A stretch of 64,000 nucleotides of DNA from Vogesella alkaliphila (lineage in GTDB: Bacteria; Pseudomonadota; Gammaproteobacteria; Burkholderiales; Chromobacteriaceae), in contig NZ_BMYW01000001.1 of assembly GCF_014652475.1 (NCBI RefSeq), forward strand, positions 596,957 through 660,956, in the 5' to 3' direction. The notes beneath the pieces were generated by a model. It ran no database searches and was not told the origin of the DNA. It saw only the letters and a list, made by a program, of their open reading frames with translations. Position 1 is the stretch's first letter, and each line of letters starts with the position of its first letter. Both the position numbers and the translations under genes were made by a program. Positions 1 through 9,052 of the stretch are shown one piece after another.

Positions 1-31
1 CCAGGGTGTCCCAGTCGATGGAGTCGGTCAT
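1..31 (-). CDS. 5' end of a gene running off the left edge
   Basis: An ATG at 31 on the minus strand opens a frame that stays open to the window edge and reads MTDSIDWDTL. An AAAGGA-like ribosome binding site lies just upstream. Only ten codons are visible, so no function can be given; the start is supported only by the binding site and by the 190 bp gap to the next gene. Confidence 0.35.
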   Translation of the reverse strand, partial: MTDSIDWDTL

Positions 32-91
32 CGGACTATCCTTTGTTGAGGGGGAGGTGATCGTCCTCTTGCCGCCGGCGCTTGTCAATGC

Positions 92-109
92 GCGGCCAAC
101 GTTGGCCGC
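92..109. repeat. palindromic copy of the GCGGCCAAC word
   Basis: The 18-base perfect palindrome GCGGCCAACGTTGGCCGC lies between the left-edge gene and the glycine-zipper gene. It is two overlapping copies of the window-wide word GCGGCCAACSTT in opposite orientation. There is no T-run beside it, so a terminator role is not obvious. Confidence 0.8.
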
Positions 110-221
110 AGGCCGGGGAGATCAGGGGCGGGCGCGGGCCGTGCGGCAGGCAAGAAAAACCCTGCCGGGACGATGGGGGAGTCCGGGCAGGGTGTGCCAA
201 CACGCGGGTAGGGTGCGGCGA

Positions 222-596
222 TCAATCGCGCCAGTCGCGGCGGTGGTCGTGGTCATGGCCGCGGTCATGGTAGTGGCGATGATGCTTGAACTTGTGATGC
301 TTGAACTTGTAGTAGCGGGCAGGGCGGTAGTCGCGCTCGTACACGTAGACCGGCTGGGCGACCGGGCGCACGACGACGCGCTCTCGGGTCGGTTGGGTCA
401 GGATCACGCCGGTAGCGGCGCCGATGGCCCCGCCGACTATGGCGCCGTCGCGCCCGCCGACCGACTGGCCGATGGCGGCACCGGCTGCGCCACCGACGGC
501 ACCACCGATAACATGGTCAAGATCACCGGCATGAGCGGTGGCGGCACCAGTTGCCAGCACAATGGCCAGACCGGTCATGATGAGTGATTTGCGCAT
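222..596 (-). CDS. glycine-zipper envelope protein with His-rich tail
   Basis: This 124-residue protein starts at an ATG preceded by AAGGAGAACC, which decides this start over a longer upstream frame. A signal peptide ends near residue 23 (ATAHA). A glycine-zipper segment follows (GGAVGGAAGAAIGQSVGG, then a second Gly/Ala run), of the type found in small outer-membrane or periplasmic proteins. The last third is rich in His, Tyr, Arg and Lys, with repeated KFKHH and DHDH groups that could bind metal. Glycine-zipper proteins insert or oligomerise in membranes; the metal-binding idea is inference. It is transcribed away from the Lrp-type gene and stands alone. Confidence 0.75.
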   Translation of the reverse strand: MRKSLIMTGLAIVLATGAATAHAGDLDHVIGGAVGGAAGAAIGQSVGGRDGAIVGGAIGAATGVILTQPTRERVVVRPVAQPVYVYERDYRPARYYKFKHHKFKHHRHYHDRGHDHDHRRDWRD

Positions 597-1066
597 GGTG
601 GTTCTCCTTGTTGCATTACGTGATTGCAGTGTAAGCAGCGGCAGAAAACCGTGGTCGGCGGTTTTGTATCGACTATGTGACGCTTTGTGACAGGGCGCCA
701 AAAGACGTGCGGCCAACCTTTCATGTAAAAGGTTGGCCGCAGCCTGCCGCCGGATTCCGCGCCGGCGGCGTGTTATGTCCCTGGGCATGGCCCTTGGTCG
801 CTGATGCCAGTTGTCGCCGTGCGACGGGTCTTGTCCGTCCTAGGGCGCTTGCCGCCGGGTGGGCGGCCTGTCTGCAGTGCCGGCAGCGGGTGTTACCGGC
901 GTCTCTGGCGGCTTGTGGCGGCCAGGCTGCACTGGTTTGAACCATGACCAAACTGTAACCCGCGCCCGGCGGAACAGGCTTCCGAAAGCACCATCACAAA
1001 CCGCTATCTTGCGCAGGATATTTTTGCTATTTTCATTTTCCGGAAGAATGTTTCTCAAGGATTAAA
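597..1066. other. divergent intergenic region
   Basis: This 470 bp gap separates the glycine-zipper gene from the Lrp-type regulator. It holds an inverted pair of the GCGGCCAACCTT word (709-720 and 729-740) that can form a hairpin around TTCATGTA. The last 60 bp before the regulator are AT-rich (ATATTTTTGCTATTTTCATT), as expected for a promoter and Lrp autoregulatory site. No other gene is convincing. Confidence 0.55.
708..741. repeat. inverted pair of the GCGGCCAACCTT word
   Basis: TGCGGCCAACCTTT and AAAGGTTGGCCGCA face each other across a 6-base loop, giving a 14-bp perfect stem. No T-run follows, and the pair lies between divergent promoters rather than at gene ends. It is therefore better described as a repeat than as a terminator. 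Confidence 0.8.
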
Positions 1067-1540
1067 ATGTCGGAAAACAATCGTGCCATCAGTGCGCAAG
1101 ACCGGAAGATTCTGCACGAGCTGCAGAAGAATGCCCGCCTCAGCAATGCCGAGCTGGCCGAGCGCGTCGGCATGTCGCCGTCTGCGTGCTGGAACCACAC
1201 CCGGCAGCTGGAAAACGACGGCTACATCCAGGGCTACGTCGCGCTGATCAACCAGCAGAAGATGGGCTTGCCGGACACGGTGATGATCGAGGTCACCCTC
1301 AACGCGCACGAGGAGGGTACGCTGGCGCGCTTCGGCGAGGAGCTGGCGGCGCTGCCGGAAGTGCTGGAGGCGCACCTGGTGTCCGGCGAGTACGACTACC
1401 TGATCAAGGTCGCCGTCGACGGCACCGCCGGTTACGAACGCTTCCTGCGCGAGAAGCTGTACAAGATTTCCGGCATCCGCCACAGCCGTTCGCACTTCAC
1501 CCTGCGCTGCATGAAGAGCGTGCCGTCGGTACAGGTGTGA
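1067..1540 (+). CDS. Lrp/AsnC family transcriptional regulator
   Basis: The 157-residue protein has the usual Lrp/AsnC length and layout. An N-terminal winged helix-turn-helix (about residues 10-60, LSNAELAERVGMSPSACW) is followed by a RAM/ligand-binding alpha-beta domain (about 70-145, with LVSGEYDYLIKV). Such proteins bind DNA as octamers or dimers and respond to amino acids. An AAGGAT ribosome binding site precedes the ATG. It is monocistronic, and a GCGGCCAACCTT word at 1546-1557 begins just after the stop. No amino-acid gene is adjacent, so the effector is unknown. Confidence 0.9.
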   Translation: MSENNRAISAQDRKILHELQKNARLSNAELAERVGMSPSACWNHTRQLENDGYIQGYVALINQQKMGLPDTVMIEVTLNAHEEGTLARFGEELAALPEVLEAHLVSGEYDYLIKVAVDGTAGYERFLREKLYKISGIRHSRSHFTLRCMKSVPSVQV

Positions 1541-1677
1541 GCGCCGCGGCCAACCTTGGCGCGAACCGGCATCGGCCGGCGCTGGAGTCCGCGCCGCGGT
1601 TCTGCTTGAATAGCGCCTTTGTGCCTGGCCGGTATTGCCGCGCCGGCTTTTGCATCACCCCATCACGGAGCAAGCAC

Positions 1678-2034
1678 ATGATCGTCAGAGTGGACGGGCA
1701 GCACCTCGGCCCCCAGATCGACTACCCCAACCCGCAACGACTGGTGCGCGGCAACCCGCAGCGGCGCACCTGGCCTGCCTACGAAAGCGGCGACGGCGTG
1801 TGCGCCGTCGGCATCTGGGCCTGCGAGAGCGGCGCCTGGCGCATCGCCTTTGCCGACAACAAGGAAGAGTTCTTCTGCATCCGCCACGGGCGGGTGCAGC
1901 TGATCGACGAAAACGGCCACGCCGAAGCCTTCGGCCCCGGCGAGGCCGCGGTGATCCCGGCCGGATTCCGCGGCGTGTTCGAGGTGCTGGAAGCGGTGGA
2001 AAAGTATTACGTGATCGTGACGCGGCAAGGCTGA
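1678..2034 (+). CDS. small cupin-fold protein
   Basis: A 118-residue single-domain protein with a DUF861/cupin_3-like core: EEFFCIRHGRVQLID forms the first cupin block and GPGEAAVIPAGFRGVFEV the second. The usual metal-binding HxH pair is not evident, as in other members of this subgroup. The chosen ATG has a GGAG motif about 9 bases upstream. Family members are mostly of unknown function; some resemble EutQ-type cupins. Nothing nearby suggests a pathway. The 3' end abuts a MITE-like element. Confidence 0.75.
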   Translation: MIVRVDGQHLGPQIDYPNPQRLVRGNPQRRTWPAYESGDGVCAVGIWACESGAWRIAFADNKEEFFCIRHGRVQLIDENGHAEAFGPGEAAVIPAGFRGVFEVLEAVEKYYVIVTRQG

Positions 2035-2179
2035 GAGCCTGTTCACGATCTGCTGCGCTTCGTGAAACGTTACGCGGTGAGTACGCCTTCGGCATGCGGG
2101 TCTATGCCCAGCTAAACGCCGCTTCCTCAGCCGGTTTCGCCTTGTCTCGCGTTAGCGCGCGAGACCGTGAACACGCTCT
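2034..2179. mobile_element. MITE-like element with 18-bp terminal inverted repeats
   Basis: The ends of this 146-bp non-coding segment are inverted repeats. AGAGCCTGTTCACGATCT at 2034-2051 matches the reverse complement of 2162-2179 (AGAGCGTGTTCACGGTCT) at 16 of 18 positions. It fills most of the gap between two convergent genes and has no open frame of interest. No transposase for it is in this window, so a non-autonomous element is inferred from shape alone. Confidence 0.55.
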
Positions 2180-2209
2180 GAGTGCGCGGCCAGGCTTGGC
2201 CGCAGGCGT

Positions 2210-3136
2210 TCAGCTCAGGCTGACGATGGTATTGCGCCCGGTCAGCCGCGCCTTGGCCAGTGCCGCCTCCAGCCGGATCTGCAGCTGGCGGGCGTTCTGG
2301 TCGCTTTCGTGCCAGGTGCTGAGGCCGATGCAGGTGCTGGTCTCGCAATTGGCGCCATCCGGCCAGAAGGTAAAGCTGCCCAGCCGCTGCTGCAGCCGCT
2401 TGGCGACCTTGACCGCATCCAGCAGCGTGGTCTGGCGCAGCAGCACCACCAGCGAGCCGTTCTCGTGGCGGCCGACCAGGTCGCCGTCGCGGCTGCTCTG
2501 CACGCACAGATAGCTCACCATGCGGCGGAAATGGGCGCGGTTGTAGGCGCCCAGCGGCTCGCGGTTGCGGATCGGTACCACCTCGGCGTGCACCTGCAGC
2601 GCCGCCAGCGGATTGTGATAACGGCGCGCGTGGCCGACCTCGATGCCGGCGCGCTCCAGCAGCTGGCCGGCGGACAGCACGCCGCTGATGTAGTCGTCCG
2701 GATCTTCCGCCATGCCCTCGTCGCTGGCCGGCATCAGCTGCCGCACCCGCTCGAACAGCTCGTCCTTCCGCTTCAGCAGCTCGTTCATCAGCAGCTGCTG
2801 GCTGTGATCGGAAAAGGTGAAGATCAGCGTCGGGTACGACCACGCCACCACCCGCGCCGACAGCAGCACCGGGAAGCAGCGGCCGCGCGCCGAACACAGC
2901 TCACCTTCGAGGTTGTAGACCAGATCCTGGCGCTGGATGTCGCGCAGGATGTCGTCCAGCAGCGGCTTGCTGACGAAGCGCGCCAGCGGCTGGCCCAGCA
3001 GCTCCGGCAGCGGCAGCCCGAGCTGGATCGACGCCAGCTGGTTGGCGGCCATCACCGTCATGTCGGCGCTGTCCGCCATGATGAAGGCACCCTGCAAGGT
3101 GTCGATCATGTACTGGAAATTCAGCTCGTCCGGCAT
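2210..3136 (-). CDS. PAS plus degenerate GGDEF signalling protein
   Basis: The 308-residue protein starts at an ATG with a GGGGAGAGG binding site; a longer upstream frame is rejected. Residues 5-125 look like a PAS domain (QYMIDTLQGAFIMADSADMTVMAAN). A short linker with charged residues leads to a C-terminal domain of GGDEF shape: LQVHAEVVPIRNREPLGAYNR, then VSYLCVQSSRDGDLVGRHENGSLVVLL, then ISTW-like and ALAKAR segments. The active-site loop reads GRHENGSL instead of GGDEF, so diguanylate cyclase activity is unlikely. It is probably a sensor or a c-di-GMP/GTP-responsive regulator; partners are not in sight. Confidence 0.75.
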   Translation of the reverse strand: MPDELNFQYMIDTLQGAFIMADSADMTVMAANQLASIQLGLPLPELLGQPLARFVSKPLLDDILRDIQRQDLVYNLEGELCSARGRCFPVLLSARVVAWSYPTLIFTFSDHSQQLLMNELLKRKDELFERVRQLMPASDEGMAEDPDDYISGVLSAGQLLERAGIEVGHARRYHNPLAALQVHAEVVPIRNREPLGAYNRAHFRRMVSYLCVQSSRDGDLVGRHENGSLVVLLRQTTLLDAVKVAKRLQQRLGSFTFWPDGANCETSTCIGLSTWHESDQNARQLQIRLEAALAKARLTGRNTIVSLS

Positions 3137-3323
3137 AGACCTCTCCCCGTGCCATCGCCTGCCTGCCGGCCACACGCGGGCTGTACCCCATAGAATGGCC
3201 GGCTGATTCTTAACATTAGTACATGGGGTGCGACGTGGCGCACCGCTTGCCGCGCGGCGACGTGATATTACGCAGGCATGGCGCGGCGAGCCGGGGAGAG
3301 CCGGCAGGGGGGGTAATGGCACT

Positions 3324-3341
3324 GCGGCCAACGTTGGCCGC
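3324..3341. repeat. palindromic copy of the GCGGCCAAC word
   Basis: A second perfect GCGGCCAACGTTGGCCGC palindrome, upstream of the PAS/GGDEF gene. Confidence 0.8.
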
Positions 3342-3672
3342 AGGCATGTCGGGTTACGCTGCGCGAACCCGACCTACGGTCTGGTAACCAAGGTTGCTCT
3401 CAGTTAGGTGCCAGTCGGCAGCCAGCATGGAATCGTCGTGACCATTCCCGTTGGCACAAGCCGTGGAAAATGTCGCCAGCCCGGAAACAAGCCGCCCTCT
3501 TTTGAGCGCAGCGTATGGGCGGCGCCGGGATGGTGACGGTTTCCACGGGAATTCTTGCGCCTTCGGGAAGAGCGGGGATTGGAAAGGGGGATGCGGCATC
3601 CCCCTTCCTCGTCTGCCGGGCGAAACCGGCAAGGTAAATCATCTTCCGCGCAGCGGAATCAGCAGAAAAAAC

Positions 3673-3714
3673 AAAGGTTGGCCGCAAAACCGTGACGGCT
3701 TGCGGCCAACCTTG
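3673..3714. repeat. inverted pair of the GCGGCCAACCTT word
   Basis: AAAGGTTGGCCGC and GCGGCCAACCTTG face away from each other around a 16-base loop. They form a long stem downstream of the AT-rich minus-strand genes. Confidence 0.75.
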
Positions 3715-3786
3715 CTTATTCAATCGCGGTAAACGTTGGGTTTCGCAGGCTCAACCCAACCTACCGTGCTTGAATTTCCCATGTAT

Positions 3787-4419
3787 TTAAGGATTGACAG
3801 ACGAATTCCCGAAGTCGCTCATTAGCTTACTTTCTATAGATTCTTCCGAGAGTTCTTCTCTCACATAGGTGTAGCGGTCACTTCCATTCAAAGGGCCAAA
3901 TACCAAGGGTGCCGAGGAAGATACGTCGGTTGTTATTAAAACGGTAAATGAGGATAAGTTGCCGAATCGGACCGTCTCATGAAGGGTTCCTGCCTGAACA
4001 TAATACGAGGATCCTGAGGGAAAAATTGACCTAGTATTCTCTATCAGTCTTTGCGTAGAACAGGTCTTTCTGAGGATAGACCGATTTGCTTCGTAGCTAG
4101 CTTGGTAGACGGCGTACTCTGCACCTGCCGTCGAAGCTTCGTACTCAATGTTTTCTACCGCTCCCGCAAGCACCCAACTTTTAAAATTGAAAAGATGGTC
4201 GTGAATCTGACAATCAAGTGACTGCTGAGCGCCGCCAGTTGTTGGCCAATAATGCAAGCGAAGTTTGCGCGCACCCTCATTTAAAAGCGTGCAAGCGATG
4301 AAGCCGAGGGGATGTAGTTTGAATGCGGAATGTAGTTCGCTACGAATGACCAATAATTCATGAAGACTAATGTGGCCTTTCTCAAGAGACTCTTCGATTT
4401 TTTCAATTGATGGGGTCAT
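3787..4419 (-). CDS. hypothetical protein, possible cupin-like fold (cassette gene)
   Basis: I do not recognise this 210-residue soluble protein. The segment QIHDHLFNFKSWVLAG and, about 70 residues later, AGTLHETVRFG have the spacing and His content of a metal-binding cupin, which is only a suggestion. There is no signal peptide or membrane segment. It begins 5 bases after the stop of the upstream membrane protein, so the two are almost certainly co-transcribed and may work together. Base composition is far more AT-rich than the flanking genes, and an attC site lies upstream of the pair, pointing to acquisition as an integron cassette. Confidence 0.6.
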   Translation of the reverse strand: MTPSIEKIEESLEKGHISLHELLVIRSELHSAFKLHPLGFIACTLLNEGARKLRLHYWPTTGGAQQSLDCQIHDHLFNFKSWVLAGAVENIEYEASTAGAEYAVYQASYEANRSILRKTCSTQRLIENTRSIFPSGSSYYVQAGTLHETVRFGNLSSFTVLITTDVSSSAPLVFGPLNGSDRYTYVREELSEESIESKLMSDFGNSSVNP

Positions 4420-4424
4420 GTGTG

Positions 4425-5339
4425 TTAGTACGGATCGCTGGGAGTATTGATGAGGGATAAAAGTCTGGTGACATTCAAGTCTTCAAGCTTGTTTTCTTCA
4501 AATATCTCTGCGCATTTGATTGCTTCTCGCAGCTTAGCTTCATCTACAGACTCTCCAAACTCTAACTTTCCGCAGCATGTCATCTCTTTAGACTGACGCT
4601 CCGTAAGTCTCACATCGTCCTTGTAGGAATCGTAAAAATATGTTCCTGCATCTGCGCGCAGCGCAGATGCTTCTTTGTCTTCCTTTGTGACGATTACGCA
4701 TTGATCCGATATGTCTAGGCGAAATGCGGAAAAGTGATCGACAAAGAAGACTCGAATACGAAGAAGTGGTTCAGAAAACTGAAACTTTAGCGCCGCTACC
4801 GCCGTTGCAACGATTTCTTCTTGCACGACTTGGCGACTCCATGGCGTACCAGAGTTGGCAGACTTTAGGCTCCTCCGATAGGTGGCATAAGCCGCGCAAA
4901 GCGCCTCGTTTTTGGGGTTGAGTATACAAATCGAGATGTCCCGCCCAATGCCTTGTATTCGAGCGGCGTCAGCTAGCTTGGGAAGGGTTGTCGCGCGGGT
5001 GTAGCGGCCGCATGTGCCTTTGTAGATCCAAACACGTGTATCAGTTGCTACGCTTTTTAATAGAGGGTTGATTTGCTTTGGAGCGATGACTTCGATTTCT
5101 GATCGCTTGACAATGGCGGGCGTTAACCAGAAAACAAAGCCTCCAAGAAAGACTGCAAGAAAAAGAGACACGACAAAGTTGTCGAGCAAAGAACCCAAGA
5201 GCGCAGATCCCGTTAGTGCTTGATCGGGAGAAAAGTGCGGCAGTACAAAAAATCGAATTACTAGAGCCAAAACGAGCAGGAGAGACACGATCCAGAAGAA
5301 GGTTCTTCGGTAGTGTTTCTTAGAAAATATTTCATCCAT
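4425..5339 (-). CDS. two-TM membrane protein of unknown function (cassette gene)
   Basis: The 304-residue protein has two hydrophobic segments near the N-terminus (about residues 14-33 and 50-71), then about 230 residues predicted to be cytoplasmic. The soluble part contains VWIYKGTCGRYTRATTLPKL and, further on, FVDHFSAFRLDISDQCVIVTKED. Its shape loosely recalls degenerate phospholipase-D-like domains with N-terminal anchors, but no HxK motif is present. A two-TM anchor plus a soluble effector domain is a common plan among defence proteins; that is inference. It pairs with the next gene 5 bases downstream and is AT-rich. Confidence 0.55.
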   Translation of the reverse strand: MDEIFSKKHYRRTFFWIVSLLLVLALVIRFFVLPHFSPDQALTGSALLGSLLDNFVVSLFLAVFLGGFVFWLTPAIVKRSEIEVIAPKQINPLLKSVATDTRVWIYKGTCGRYTRATTLPKLADAARIQGIGRDISICILNPKNEALCAAYATYRRSLKSANSGTPWSRQVVQEEIVATAVAALKFQFSEPLLRIRVFFVDHFSAFRLDISDQCVIVTKEDKEASALRADAGTYFYDSYKDDVRLTERQSKEMTCCGKLEFGESVDEAKLREAIKCAEIFEENKLEDLNVTRLLSLINTPSDPY

Positions 5340-5396
5340 TCAAACAGGTCTCTGAAGCGAGGTGAACGCCTTAGAAAAGGCGCGTGTTTGGGAAAA

Positions 5397-5455
5397 GCCT
5401 AACGTGTGAATTAACTGGTGCGCGTCAGCGCGTCCGGTCGAATGAAATGTTAGAA
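5397..5455 (-). repeat. integron attC recombination site
   Basis: Read on the minus strand, this 59-bp site begins TTCTAAC and ends GTTAGGC, matching the attC simple-site boxes (RYYYAAC with one mismatch, GTTRRRY exactly). Between them lie imperfect inverted arms (ATTTCATTCGACCGG and CCAGTTAATTCACAC) around a GCGC hairpin. This is the arrangement of a folded attC site. It lies right after the 90-residue gene and before the two-gene unit, where the site of the first cassette should be. Confidence 0.7.
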
Positions 5456-5484
5456 CTACGCTGGAGCGGAAACGGATAAGAGCA

Positions 5485-5757
5485 TCAATGACGCGCAGCA
5501 AATTCACGCATTTTCTTTGTTGGCTTTGAGAGTTTCACTTGTGCCTTTCCAGATTTAGAACTCTTTAAGGAAGTCACATATGGGGAAACTGCATCAAAAG
5601 TTGCTTTGTCGCTGACCTCATACCAGCCAGATTTGTACTTAAGCTTTCCTTCGCTTAAAAGCTTGTCTATGTCTGGATAGTTAGAGACCCTGTCTTTTAT
5701 AAGGCGGACAATTGCTTCTTTACTTAATGTCACATCATTTTCCATGCTTGGTCTCAT
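5485..5757 (-). CDS. small hypothetical protein in an integron cassette
   Basis: The 90-residue basic protein starts at an ATG that overlaps a GTTAGAT core (GTTAGATG), the usual position of a cassette gene start; a second ATG four codons on is equally possible. It is helical at the N-terminus (LSKEAIVRLIKDRVSNYPDIDKL) and ends KPTKKMREFAARH. No membrane segment, signal peptide or known motif is seen. The cassette would run from the GTTAGAT at 5762 to the attC at 5397, about 360 bp, a normal cassette size. Function unknown. Confidence 0.6.
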   Translation of the reverse strand: MRPSMENDVTLSKEAIVRLIKDRVSNYPDIDKLLSEGKLKYKSGWYEVSDKATFDAVSPYVTSLKSSKSGKAQVKLSKPTKKMREFAARH

Positions 5758-5795
5758 CTAACGTGTGATATACACACCAGCGGTGTGTATATCTG
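5756..5795 (-). repeat. attC-like half-site with perfect hairpin
   Basis: The minus strand reads TATACACACC-GCT-GGTGTGTATA, then TCACAC and GTTAGAT. The GTTRRRY core is exact, and the CAC sequence preceding it matches the attC at 5397. The opposite RYYYAAC box is missing or decayed, so this may be a truncated attC left at the edge of the array. No attI or integrase is adjacent. Confidence 0.5.
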
Positions 5796-5845
5796 ATTTG
5801 TGGATGAGTATATCCACACATTGTCATGGATATTCTCGTTTATTT

Positions 5846-7338
<1,493 letters not shown>

Positions 7339-7342
<4 letters not shown>

Positions 7343-8172
7343 GCCAGCGCTCCGGCGGCGCGGTCGGCGTGCCACTGCCGGATCAGCGCCTGCAGTTGCG
7401 GCAGGCCGCGGGTGAGCAGGGTCGGGCCGGGGGCGAGGATGTCGGCGGACTTGATCTCGATGACGTGGCCGCGTGCGAAGTTGCGCACCGCCGGCACCTG
7501 CTGCCAGCCGTCACGCTCCAGCAGCGTTTCCGGGCGGAAGCGTTTGCCGCACCAGCTGCCGACGATCAGGTCCGGCGCGCGAGCGGCGACGGTCAGCGGG
7601 TCGGCGACGATGCGCTCCTTGGCGCGCACGAACGGCGCGTGCTCGGCGTAGGCGTCGCGGCCGCCGGCCAGCTCGATCAGCTCGCCGACCCAGCCGATGC
7701 CGGTGATGATCGGGTCCGGCCACTCCTCGAAGTACACCAGCGGCCGCGGCAGGCCGGCGGCGTCGTTGGCCGCGCTCTCGGCGGCGGCGGTGTCGATGGC
7801 GGCCTGCAGGCTCGCGGCCAACGTTGCGGCCTCGCGCTCCTTGCCGGTCAGGCTGCCCAGCACCCGCACCATGCGCAGCACGCCGGCGAGGTCGCGGTGG
7901 TTGAAGTGCTGCACGTCGACGCCGGCGTCGGCGACGTCCTTGACGATGTCGCTCTGCAGGCTGGAGTAGGCCACCACCAGGTCGGGCTCGACGGCGAGGA
8001 TCTTCTCCAGCTTGCCGCTGGAAAAGCCACTGATCTTGGGCTTGTGCTGGCGCGCCTCGGGCGGGTAGACGGTAAAGCCGGAGATGCCGGCGATCAGGTG
8101 TTCGGCGCCGAGCAGGTACAGCGTTTCGACGGCTTCGGTGCACAGGCAGGCAATGCGTTGGTAGTGGCTCAT
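7339..8172 (-). CDS. BtuF-like cobalamin-binding protein without signal peptide
   Basis: The 277 residues belong to the periplasmic-binding fold of COG0614 (BtuF/FepB): [23 protein letters not shown] at the start, a central helix region, and [20 protein letters not shown] before the C-terminal lobe. Unlike the neighbouring BtuF it lacks a signal peptide, since the frame starts straight into the first strand with [10 protein letters not shown]. Such short forms are often annotated as cobalamin-binding proteins within B12 operons; a cytoplasmic role in corrinoid handling is inferred. The stop overlaps the cobQ start. A GCGGCCAACGTT word at 7814-7825 is read as TLAA. Confidence 0.85.
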
Positions 8173-8188
8173 GGCGGACTCGGGGCGG

Positions 8189-9052
8189 TTAGGGGTGGCG
8201 GCGGGCGAGGTCGAGCTTGGCGCACAGCTGGCGCGTGCCCTCGATCATGCGCGGGGTCGGACGGTTGAGCAGGTCGCCGTTGACCTGGTGCAGCTGGCGG
8301 TTTTGCACCGCGGCGATGCCGGGCATGCGTTGCCAGCGCCTGAGCAGGTCGTCGTTCTGGCGCATGGCGGCGGACAGGATCACCTGCGGGTTGGCGGCGA
8401 TCACCGCCTCGTCGGTGACCACCGGCGCGGTGACCGGCAGGCTGGCGAAGACGTTGTTGCCGCCGCACAGCGCGATGGCGTCGCTGACGATGTGCTGGCC
8501 GTTGAGGGTGTATAGCGGCTTGTCCCACACCTGGTAGAACACGCTGAGTTTGGGCTTGCCCTGCTGCTGCCGGCGCAGCGCGGCCAGATCCTGCTCGAAG
8601 CGGCGCGCCGCCTGTTCCGCCTGCGCGCTGCTGCCCAGCAGCTGGCCGATGCGGCGCAGGTTGGACGGGATGTCGGCAAAGCGCTTCGGCTGGCTGTAGA
8701 ACAGCGGGATGCCGAGCTGGCGCAGCGGCTCCAGCTGCCGCGCCGACGGGCCGTGCAGCCAGACCAAGAGCAGGTCCGGCTTGGCGGCGACGATGCGCTC
8801 CAGGTCGATGGCGCGGAAGCTGCCGGCCTTGGGCAGCGCCTTGGCCGCCGCCGGGTAGTCGCTGTTTTCATCGACGGCGATCAGGCTCGCGCCGCCGCCG
8901 GCGGCAAAGGCCAGCTCGGTGACGTGTGGCGCCAGACTGATCACGCGCTGCGCCGGTGCCGGCAGAGTGACGCGGCTGCCCTGATCGTCGATGACGCTGA
9001 CCGGTGCGGCCAGTGCCGGCAGACAGGCCAGCAGCGGGAGGAGTCGTTTCAT
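8189..9052 (-). CDS. btuF: periplasmic vitamin B12-binding protein
   Basis: The 287-residue protein starts with a classic signal peptide ([15 protein letters not shown]) followed by the COG0614 fold: VTLPAPAQRVISLAPHVTELAFAAGG, then KPDLLLVWLHGPSARQLEPL and GGNNVFASLPVTAPVVTDE. It should capture cobalamin in the periplasm and deliver it to the BtuC-BtuD transporter encoded at the start of the same operon. The ATG overlaps the stop of cobD as ATGA. Two BtuF-type proteins in one operon, one exported and one not, is notable. Confidence 0.88.
   Translation of the reverse strand: MKRLLPLLACLPALAAPVSVIDDQGSRVTLPAPAQRVISLAPHVTELAFAAGGGASLIAVDENSDYPAAAKALPKAGSFRAIDLERIVAAKPDLLLVWLHGPSARQLEPLRQLGIPLFYSQPKRFADIPSNLRRIGQLLGSSAQAEQAARRFEQDLAALRRQQQGKPKLSVFYQVWDKPLYTLNGQHIVSDAIALCGGNNVFASLPVTAPVVTDEAVIAANPQVILSAAMRQNDDLLRRWQRMPGIAAVQNRQLHQVNGDLLNRPTPRMIEGTRQLCAKLDLARRHP

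Larger units (their letters stand above)
3137..3786. other. long repeat-rich intergenic region
   Basis: No convincing gene lies in these 650 bp. Seen instead are a palindromic word copy (3324-3341), a hairpin GTCGGGTT..AACCCGAC near 3349-3375, a hairpin GGGGGATGCGGCATCCCCC near 3585-3603, an inverted pair of the GCGGCCAACCTT word (3674-3713), and a GTTGGGTT..AACCCAACC hairpin near 3737-3763 related to the one at 3349. Dispersed REP-like repeats of this type are common beside insertion points, and an AT-rich island begins right after. Confidence 0.6.

Noticed and set aside
92..109. Restriction or methylation site explanation for the GCGGCCAAC word
   Set aside because: The word is longer and less symmetric than known methyltransferase targets; most copies are not palindromic, and inverted pairs keep whole 12-base units with variable spacers.
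3342..3786. Small genes in the gap before the AT-rich island
   Set aside because: Frames here mirror each other across palindromic repeats, lack binding sites and show no recognisable domain.
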